The position numbers and the translations under genes were made by a program. The notes beneath the pieces are model-generated. The model saw only the letters and a program-made list of their open reading frames with translations, was not told where the DNA came from and made no database searches. Of a stretch of 64,000 nucleotides of DNA, positions 58,208 through 64,000 are shown piece by piece (the first letter of the stretch is position 1; every line of letters begins with the position of its first letter). This DNA comes from Bacillota bacterium (GTDB lineage Bacteria > Bacillota > Bacilli > Paenibacillales > Paenibacillaceae), in the NCBI GenBank assembly GCA_023460795.1, contig JAEWPC010000018.1, forward strand, positions 1 to 64,000, in the 5' to 3' direction.

Positions 58208-60490
58208 CTACCGCCATTCCTCAGGCAGTAGCCTCGAATACCGCGGCTCCAGATAACGGTCATCGATCAAGAGAAGCACGCCGCGATCCCGCTCCGAGCG
58301 AATGAGCCTGCCTCCTGCCTGAAGCACTTTGTTGATTCCCGGGTACACGTATGCATAGTCGAATCCGTTCTTGCCCTCCCCGGCGAAATAACCGCTGATC
58401 AGATTCGGCTCCAGCCCCAGCTTCGGCATCCCCGTCCCGATCACCGCCACGCCCGTCAGCCGGTCGCCGACCAGATCGATGCCTTCCGAGAAAATGCCGC
58501 CCATTACCGCGAAGCCGACTAGGCTCCCTTCCTGTCCTGCGACGAATGTCTCTAAGAAGCGTTCCCGCTCCTCTTCCGCCATGTCCAGCGTTTGCAGGAT
58601 TGTCCTGATCCCCGACGCTGCGTCTGCCGCACCCTCCATAAAAGTCTCGTAAACCGCGTTCATATAGGCGTACGACGGGAAGAAGAACAAATAGTTGCCG
58701 GGCCGCTTGGCCACCGTCTCCCTCAGCTTGCCGGACAACCGGTCTTTCGTCGCCTCGCGGTCCGCATATCGGGTAGATAGCGCAACGATCTCGACCTCCC
58801 ATTGCTCCTTCGCGAACGGCGATCCGAGCGTAATCGAGTAATCCTCTTCTCCCGCGCCCAGCATCTCCATGTAATAGTTCAACGGAGATAACGTCGCCGA
58901 GAAGAAGACGTGCGCGCGGAACCCTTGTCCCATCTGCTTCAGCTGATTCGACGGGTTCATGCAGAACATTTTCACGCGGACATCGTTCCGATCCAGCTCG
59001 GCGTACGTTACGTAGCTGTCGTCGTACAGCTTGCCGATCCGCAGAAAACTTAAGGCGGCGAAATAGACATCCAGTAAACGTTCGCTCGCAGCCGACCCGC
59101 CTGCCAGCGCTTTCTCCGCGACGGCAACGAAAGCCTCGGCGAGCTCCAACAGCTCCGCAGGCTGCTCCTTCGATACGTCCGCCTCGCCGGTCATGCGCTT
59201 CTTTAACTCGATGAACCATTTATTGACCGACTTGGCGGCCGAGCGAACGTCTTCGTTAACGCCCTTGAACTCCCGCTCGAGCTCGAGGAAATCTCTCTTC
59301 GCCAGCGCGGCCGAAAACATCTCCCTAGCACGATCGATAAGGTTGTGCGCCTCGTCTATCAGCAGAACGGTATTCTCCTTGCGCTCGCCGGTTAATCTCT
59401 TGAGCGAAACCCGAGGATCGAACAGATAGTTATAATCGCAGACGACGGCATCCGCCCCGTAAGCCGCGTCGAGCGACAGCTCGAAGGGGCACACCGTATG
59501 CTTCCGCGCGTACCGCTCGACGACATCCCGACGAATGAGAGTCTCATTCGTGAGCAGATCCAGAATGGCGCCGTTAACCCGATCGTAATAGCCGTCCGCG
59601 TACGGACATGCTCCGGGTCTGCATTCGACCTGATCGCGAAAGCAGATCTTCTCCTTCGCCGTCACCGTCACCGAACGCAGATTCAACCCTTGTTCCCGCA
59701 TCAGCGCAAGCGCATCTTCCGCGGCCGTTCGCGTAATCGTCCTCGCCGTTAGATAGAAGAGGTGCTCGAGCTTGCCCGTCCCGATCGCTTTGATCGCAGG
59801 GAACAACGTCGACACCGTCTTGCCGATCCCCGTCGGCGCTTTGGCGAACAGCTTGCGTCCTTCGTCGATCGCCTTATAGACGGAACCGACGAGCCTCCTC
59901 TGCCCTTGGCGATAGTCCGCGAAAGGAAAACGAAGCCCTCCGATACTGTCGTTCCTGAGCTTGCGATTCCGAAAGAGCAGCTTAGCGTACGGAGCATATT
60001 GCGCCACGGTTTCTTCCGCGAAAGCCGTCAGCTGAGCCAACGTAACCTCTCTCTCGAATTTCCGCTGCTCCTCGGTATCCATATGCACGTAGGTTAATCG
60101 AACCCGCAGCCGATCGACCCCGTTGTCGCGGGCATACATGTAAGCGTACATCTGAGCCTGCGCCCAATGCACGACTGGAGCGTCCTCCTCCGTCATCGTC
60201 CCGATCTCTCGTACCGTCGACTTGATCTCCTCTATTGTAATGCCGCCCTCGGCATCGATTAAGAGTCCGTCGCAGCGTCCGTCCACGACAAAGAGGAGAT
60301 CCCCGTAAGGAATCTCCGCGCTTAAGTAGACTTCTTTCTGATCGGACTCTCCGTACTGCTTCTGGATTCGCTGATGTGCCTTCGTCCCGTCTTGCAGCGT
60401 AGTCACCGACCTGAATCCGGAATCGATGCTCCCGCTGGAATAGACGTACTCGACAAGGCCTCTGACCGATAGGCTAACGACATCCGACAT
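58208..60490 (-). CDS. XPD/DinG-type helicase with N-terminal RecB-family nuclease
   Basis: A 760-residue helicase-nuclease. The N-terminal domain (1-170) has RecB/Cas4 nuclease motifs: G-x3-H (Gly35-His39), GRCD (Asp74), EIK (Glu88, Lys90) and Q-x3-Y (Gln111, Tyr115). The helicase follows: Walker A APTGIGKT (218-225), four Fe-S cysteines (Cys283, 290, 295, 334) as in XPD, DEAH at 379-382, and a C-terminal VLQAGGRLIRSERDRG (motif VI). It should unwind and cut damaged or branched DNA. A LexA box overlaps its promoter. GGAGG lies before the ATG. Confidence 0.92.
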   Translation of the reverse strand: MSDVVSLSVRGLVEYVYSSGSIDSGFRSVTTLQDGTKAHQRIQKQYGESDQKEVYLSAEIPYGDLLFVVDGRCDGLLIDAEGGITIEEIKSTVREIGTMTEEDAPVVHWAQAQMYAYMYARDNGVDRLRVRLTYVHMDTEEQRKFEREVTLAQLTAFAEETVAQYAPYAKLLFRNRKLRNDSIGGLRFPFADYRQGQRRLVGSVYKAIDEGRKLFAKAPTGIGKTVSTLFPAIKAIGTGKLEHLFYLTARTITRTAAEDALALMREQGLNLRSVTVTAKEKICFRDQVECRPGACPYADGYYDRVNGAILDLLTNETLIRRDVVERYARKHTVCPFELSLDAAYGADAVVCDYNYLFDPRVSLKRLTGERKENTVLLIDEAHNLIDRAREMFSAALAKRDFLELEREFKGVNEDVRSAAKSVNKWFIELKKRMTGEADVSKEQPAELLELAEAFVAVAEKALAGGSAASERLLDVYFAALSFLRIGKLYDDSYVTYAELDRNDVRVKMFCMNPSNQLKQMGQGFRAHVFFSATLSPLNYYMEMLGAGEEDYSITLGSPFAKEQWEVEIVALSTRYADREATKDRLSGKLRETVAKRPGNYLFFFPSYAYMNAVYETFMEGAADAASGIRTILQTLDMAEEERERFLETFVAGQEGSLVGFAVMGGIFSEGIDLVGDRLTGVAVIGTGMPKLGLEPNLISGYFAGEGKNGFDYAYVYPGINKVLQAGGRLIRSERDRGVLLLIDDRYLEPRYSRLLPEEWR

Positions 60491-60505
60491 GGCTTAAAGC
60501 CTCCA

Positions 60506-60531
60506 AGAGGAACATTTGTTCCTCTATTGTA
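60506..60531 (-). promoter_or_regulatory. LexA (DinR) box and -10 of the helicase promoter
   Basis: A perfect 9-2-9 palindrome-like site centred on GAAC-ATTT-GTTC (60510-60521) extends to 60506-60525. Its core fits the Bacillus SOS box. A minus-strand TACAAT -10 box (60526-60531) abuts it, so LexA would cover the transcription start. Confidence 0.8.
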
Positions 60532-60555
60532 GCTCTTAACCTCAGCTAAGTACAG

Positions 60556-60795
60556 TTAGGAATCGTTGCTCTGAATCCGGCAGGCGATCTGGTCGACTTC
60601 CATTCCCATAGACGATGAAGGTTCGGTCAGACTGCGCACCGGTACCTCTTGTTCTTGGTCCGGTTGGTCTAGAGGGTAGATTCTCGCCATCTCGTTCTGC
60701 GCGTCCACTCTCTGAATGTAGATCGGCACGCCGTTATATTCGACATGCTCCATATTCGGCGACGAAGCGATCTCTTGCGCCCGTTGAATGTTCAT
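60556..60795 (-). CDS. sspH: Small acid-soluble spore protein H
   Basis: A 79-residue SspH-type spore protein: MNIQRAQEIASSPNMEHVEYNGVPIYIQ and RIYPLDQPDQEQEVPVRSL are the family core. The C-terminus is about 20 residues longer than in Bacillus. It is made in the forespore under sigma-F/G in Bacillus; no promoter was chosen here. AGGAGGAGG precedes the ATG. Confidence 0.92.
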   Translation of the reverse strand: MNIQRAQEIASSPNMEHVEYNGVPIYIQRVDAQNEMARIYPLDQPDQEQEVPVRSLTEPSSSMGMEVDQIACRIQSNDS

Positions 60796-60872
60796 GTTGC
60801 AAGCCTCCTCCTATGCTTCCATTAATCCCCTAAGAGTGTGAGCATAGAAGGCGGCGAATATTCACGACGGGA

Positions 60873-62342
60873 TTACCGGGCTAAAGCTTGCTCCGCAAGC
60901 TTCTTCTCCTCGGCCGGCTTGCGGCTGATTGCCCTGAGCAGAGCGAAGGTGAGCAGCGCCAGCACGATCAGAATGACGAGCGACCCTACCAACGTGTGAT
61001 TATGCGCCGCAGCTATCGAGCTGCCGCCATAGTTCTCGAGCAAGGATTGATAGAACGTCCCGATGACGGCAATGCCGATCGCCGAGGAGATTTGCAGGAA
61101 AGTCATGAACGCGCCGGATGCAGCGCCCGCGTTCTGTGGCTGTACGCCGGCGAGCACCGTATGGATGAGCGGCGACGTAATCGCCCCCTGGCCTAGGCCG
61201 GCCAGCAGCCACGGCACGGACATCTCCGCCATGCCGAGTCCGGTCGTCTCTCCAACGATGCCTGTCAGGCTGACATAAGAGATGACCATCAGAATGGCGC
61301 CCGCTTGCAGCACGCGATTGCCCCACCGTTGCCTTAGTCTAGGAGCCAACAGCGATGCCGCGAAGAATCCGACCGCCATCGGCGCGAACGCGTAGGCGGA
61401 TTCGATCGGCGACGCTCCGCGCCCGCTCTGCATGAACACGCCCAAGATGAAATAGAGCGCCGAATTGCCGCTGAACAGCGCCGATACGATCATCACGCCG
61501 AGCCGGAACGACCTGTCCTTGAACAAAGTCATCGGCAGAAGCGGCGACAACCCGCGGCGGAGCAGTCCGTTCTCGTATTTCACGAAGTAGGCGATAATAA
61601 CGATCGACGCCGCCATACTGACGAACGCCCAGACCGGCCAACCCTCTTCGCGGCCGACGACGATCGGGTAGACGAACAGTCCAAGCCCTGCGATTAACAG
61701 CCCGATGCCCGCGAAGTCCATTCTGTGCCGCTTGGCGTCGCGAGACTCGCGGAGGAGCCGCATGGCGCTTACGAACGCGACAATCCCGATGGGGACATTC
61801 ACGAGAAACACGAGCCGCCAGCCCATTCCCCACCAGTTCGCTTCGAGAAGCCCTCCTCCCACCAATTGCCCCGTAACCGCCGCGAGCCCGAGCGAGGCGC
61901 CATAGATGGCCATGGCCTTCGGCTTCTCCCCAGCGGGGAACGTCACGTGAATGAGCGAGAGCACCTGCGGCGTCATAGCCGCGGCGAGCACGCCTTGGAA
62001 GACGCGAGCGACGATCAGCATATCCGCGGATTGCGCGAAGCCGCACCAAGCAGAGGCCGCGACGAACCCCGCCATTCCGATCAAGAACATCCGCTTGCGG
62101 CCGAACAAGTCCCCGAGCCTGCCTCCCGTAATGAGCAGCACGGCATACCCCAGCACGTACGCGGCCACGATCAATTGCAGCTTCGCGAAGCTGGCGCCAA
62201 GGTCCTGTTGGATCGACGGAATAGCGACGTTCACGATGAAAGTATCCAACACGACCATGAACGCGGCCATAACAATGATGAATAACGACAGCCACCTTCT
62301 AGGATCGGCTGCTTGCGCATCTGGCTGACTTGCGTTTGACAT
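60873..62342 (-). CDS. DHA2-type multidrug MFS exporter (EmrB/QacA family)
   Basis: A 489-residue carrier with 14 hydrophobic segments. The family motifs AFMVVLDTFIVNVAIPSIQQDLG (motif D1) and GGRLGDLFGRKRMFLIG (motif A) lie near the N-terminus. The ATG at 62342 has GAGGTG upstream; the frame is open 14 codons further. It is divergent from a TetR regulator, with two operators in the shared promoter region, one inside its own -35/-10 spacer. It likely extrudes hydrophobic drugs using the proton gradient. Confidence 0.92.
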   Translation of the reverse strand: MSNASQPDAQAADPRRWLSLFIIVMAAFMVVLDTFIVNVAIPSIQQDLGASFAKLQLIVAAYVLGYAVLLITGGRLGDLFGRKRMFLIGMAGFVAASAWCGFAQSADMLIVARVFQGVLAAAMTPQVLSLIHVTFPAGEKPKAMAIYGASLGLAAVTGQLVGGGLLEANWWGMGWRLVFLVNVPIGIVAFVSAMRLLRESRDAKRHRMDFAGIGLLIAGLGLFVYPIVVGREEGWPVWAFVSMAASIVIIAYFVKYENGLLRRGLSPLLPMTLFKDRSFRLGVMIVSALFSGNSALYFILGVFMQSGRGASPIESAYAFAPMAVGFFAASLLAPRLRQRWGNRVLQAGAILMVISYVSLTGIVGETTGLGMAEMSVPWLLAGLGQGAITSPLIHTVLAGVQPQNAGAASGAFMTFLQISSAIGIAVIGTFYQSLLENYGGSSIAAAHNHTLVGSLVILIVLALLTFALLRAISRKPAEEKKLAEQALAR

Positions 62343-62377
62343 TGGGGGCACCTCTTCCCGGGGATAGGCGAATACGG

Positions 62378-62471
62378 TTGACAACGCCCGCTAGCCTTCC
62401 CTACAATATGAGTGAGACAGATCTGTCTCTTTTCATGATCTGATGATACAGACAGATCTGTCTCATGTCAA
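62378..62471. promoter_or_regulatory. Divergent promoters with two TetR operators
   Basis: Plus-strand promoter: TTGACA (62378-62383), 18-base spacer, TACAAT (62402-62407), towards the TetR gene. Minus-strand promoter: TTGACA (62466-62471), 17-base spacer, TATCAT (62443-62448), towards the exporter. Operator 1 is the perfect 16-bp palindrome GAGACAGATCTGTCTC (62414-62429). Operator 2 is the 14-bp AGACAGATCTGTCT (62450-62463), inside the exporter promoter's spacer. A repressor would shut off both genes. Confidence 0.9.
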
Positions 62472-62524
62472 TTCATTTCCAATCGTTTGTTGGTAAAATA
62501 TTTTTCTTCGGGCGGGTGGCTGTA

Positions 62525-63106
62525 TTGGATAATAAGAAGGAGACGGCGAAAGAGAGGATTCTAAAGGTCGCGGACGAGTTGTTCTACCGCGAGGGGATTC
62601 GGGCGGTCGGGATCGATCGGATCATCGCGGAGTCGGGGGTGGCCAAAGCCAGCTTCTATCGAAGCTTCGCGACCAAGGACGACCTGATCGTCGAATATCT
62701 GGAGCATCGGCTGGAGAGAATTCTCCGGTTCTTCGCCAAGCTGCATAGCGAGCCTTACGGTTCCGGGTTAGAACGTCTGCGCGCGCTAGTCGACGCGCTC
62801 GCCCAGAACATGAGCCAGTACGCCTACCGGGGATGCCCGTTCATGAATACGACGGTGGAGTTTCCGGAGACGGGGCATCCGGGCCACGTCAAAGCCGTCG
62901 CATGCCGGAAAGCCGCTTGGGACGGGCTCGTGCCGTTCGTTACGGCCGCCGGCATTGCCGAACCCGAGCAGTTGGTCGGCCAGATCCGCATGCTGTGGAG
63001 CGGCGCGGTCATGGTGGCTTACATCCACAAAGAAGAGTTCAAGCCCGAATTGTTCTCCGGTGCCGTCCATACGCTCATCGACAACGAATTGCAAAAGGCC
63101 GGATAG
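62525..63106 (+). CDS. TetR/AcrR family transcriptional regulator
   Basis: A 193-residue repressor. The helix-turn-helix spans about 8-55 (KERILKVADELFYREGIRAVGIDRIIAESGVAKASFYRSFATKDDLI, in parts). The ligand domain has GCPFMNTTVEFPE and WSGAVMVAYIHKEEF, like the LmrA/YxaF subgroup of Bacillus. The TTG at 62525 is a plausible start with GGGCGGGTGG upstream; an in-frame ATG at 62465 lies in the operator region and is unlikely. It probably represses itself and the divergent exporter. Confidence 0.88.
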   Translation: MDNKKETAKERILKVADELFYREGIRAVGIDRIIAESGVAKASFYRSFATKDDLIVEYLEHRLERILRFFAKLHSEPYGSGLERLRALVDALAQNMSQYAYRGCPFMNTTVEFPETGHPGHVKAVACRKAAWDGLVPFVTAAGIAEPEQLVGQIRMLWSGAVMVAYIHKEEFKPELFSGAVHTLIDNELQKAG

Positions 63107-63193
63107 CCACAGGGACTTCCAACGTAAATGGTGAACAACTCGTGAACGTATGCCGAGACTATAGGGTAAACCATTTTCTCGAATACCGACGAT

Positions 63194-63349
63194 TTGCAGT
63201 TATTTTGACTGCAATAGCGCCACTAGGCGCATTTATTTCACTCCTGGATCAATATAACCCCGGTTTGACGTTTAAATAACAGTCTATTTATTGTTATTTT
63301 CTTTAAACACCCGTTTTTCAGAATAATAACTATCGAATTGCTGTTATTC
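63194..63349. repeat. Degenerate palindromic repeats related to the 32606 cluster
   Basis: In the 323-base gap between the TetR gene and the cell-wall hydrolase there are three imperfect hairpins. TTGCAGT/ACTGCAA (63194-63200, 63208-63214) is perfect; AATAACA/TGTTATT (63275-63281, 63292-63298) is perfect; AATAAC/GTTATT (63325-63330, 63343-63348) is perfect. The shared block TTGCAGTTATTTT matches one arm of the units at 32606-32788. The remaining bases of the gap contain no gene I can support. Confidence 0.5.
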
Positions 63350-63366
63350 GTTCGTTTCCGCGCAAC

Positions 63367-63410
63367 AAAAAAGGCCGGGAACGCGACCGCCCGCGGCGAT
63401 CTTCCCAACC
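63367..63410 (-). terminator. Intrinsic terminator after the cell-wall hydrolase gene
   Basis: GGTTGGGAA pairs with TTCCCGGCC (with G-U), with an inner GATCGCC/GGCGGTC-like stem, followed on the minus strand by TTTTTT. Confidence 0.8.
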
Positions 63411-63429
63411 TCTTCATCTACTGATTCAT

Positions 63430-64000
63430 TTACTTCGCGTAACGATGAGAACCAACCGTATCTACGACCGTAAGGCTGGACCAGAACTCGCCCTTGGTGA
63501 CCTTCGGGTTATAGAAATAAACGGCGTCCTCGATATTGTTCTTGCCGTTCAGGGCGTCCTTCGCGGCGCGGAGAGCCTTCGCCTTCGGAACGCTCTTGTC
63601 GAGCAGCCCGTTGTGCGCCGGCGGGAACTGCTTGCCGGAATAGATGACGTCCTTGATCGTGCTCGGGAACCGGGAATCCTTCACCCGATTCAGAATGACG
63701 TTCGCGACGGCCAATTGGCTTTCGTAAGACTCGTCGCCGGCCTCGACTTGCGTAATCTTGGCGAGCAGCTGCAGATCCTTCTCCGTGAACGGCGCCGCTT
63801 CGTGCTCGAAGATCGACGGAATGACGACGCGAAGCTTCGCGTCGGCCTTGACGTCGTCTTCGGATTTCAGACCGTTGCGCTTCAGAAGCTCTCCGGCGCT
63901 GACGTCGGCTATCTTGGCGATCTCCGCCAAGCCTTGCTCCTCCGTCACGACGGCCGGCGGAACCGACTCCAGCATCGCGATCCGCTCTTCCTCGTTCCAG
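63430..64000 (-). CDS. Cell wall hydrolase, LysM-like plus SleB/Hydrolase_2 domain (5' end outside window)
   Basis: At least 190 residues, cut by the right edge: the frame remains open to base 64000 (WNEEERIA precedes the first Met). A LysM-like segment (GLAEIAKIADVSAGELLKRNGLK) comes first. The Hydrolase_2 domain then reads LAKITQVEAGDESYESQLAVANVILNRVKDSRFPSTIKDVIY, whose Glu in VEAGDE is the likely catalytic residue of this SleB-like family. It would cut cortex or peptidoglycan, perhaps in germination. A terminator follows. Confidence 0.85.
   Translation of the reverse strand, partial: WNEEERIAMLESVPPAVVTEEQGLAEIAKIADVSAGELLKRNGLKSEDDVKADAKLRVVIPSIFEHEAAPFTEKDLQLLAKITQVEAGDESYESQLAVANVILNRVKDSRFPSTIKDVIYSGKQFPPAHNGLLDKSVPKAKALRAAKDALNGKNNIEDAVYFYNPKVTKGEFWSSLTVVDTVGSHRYAK

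Overview
The window looks like chromosomal DNA of a spore-forming, moderately GC-rich Firmicute, most likely Paenibacillaceae (Cohnella or Paenibacillus). The evidence is two small acid-soluble spore proteins (alpha/beta-type and SspH), a SleB-like cell wall hydrolase, strong AAGGAGG-type ribosome binding sites, many TTG/GTG starts, LexA boxes of the Bacillus GAAC-N4-GTTC type, and an ECF41 sigma factor. No rRNA, tRNA, CRISPR array, prophage or intact insertion sequence was seen.

Layout. 1-9400: DUF3995 membrane protein; a DesKR-like two-component system with an ABC-2 exporter; an ECF41 sigma factor with its carboxymuconolactone-decarboxylase partner and a matching promoter; a lipoprotein, a Cof-type phosphatase, a polysaccharide deacetylase and a Uma2 protein. 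9400-13300: an unrecognised protein, a GNAT enzyme, a deletion scar holding the back halves of an MBL hydrolase gene and an Lrp/AsnC gene, an acyl-adenylate ligase and a DGC-domain zinc protein. 13300-16400: a TauABC/SsuABC-like importer and a holin-like protein. 16400-25400: esterase, second deacetylase (possibly starting at ATT), spore protein, MerR/VOC pair with a typical 19-bp-spacer promoter, MFS carrier, KtrB, a DinB protein with a LexA box, and an ECF sigma with a VOC-like tail. 25500-32600: lipoproteins, threonine synthase with a divergent LysR, truncated haemoglobin, and a cystine-type importer.

32800-38000 is a five-gene sulfur-redox operon: two paralogous AprA/FrdA-like flavoproteins, each paired with an AprB-like 2[4Fe-4S] ferredoxin, flank cysK. 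A consensus promoter and a CymR-like operator precede it. 38000-55800 is an 11-gene run on the minus strand: two solute-binding proteins (one of 1007 residues with carbohydrate-binding modules), one MsmX/UgpC-like ATPase, two pairs of sugar permeases, an NHL-TPR-YIP1 membrane protein, a membrane-anchored DUF5696 protein that looks like a glycosidase, and a BmrCD-like heterodimeric exporter. These two blocks are the best candidates for undescribed systems.

55800-64000: a thioredoxin-fold protein behind an attenuator-like leader, a MarR operon with duplicated operators, an XPD/DinG-type helicase fused to a RecB-family nuclease under a LexA box, sspH, a divergent TetR/EmrB-QacA pair with two palindromic operators, and a partial cell wall hydrolase at the right edge. 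Short palindromic repeats of a TAACTGCA-n-TGCAGTTA type lie in two intergenic stretches.
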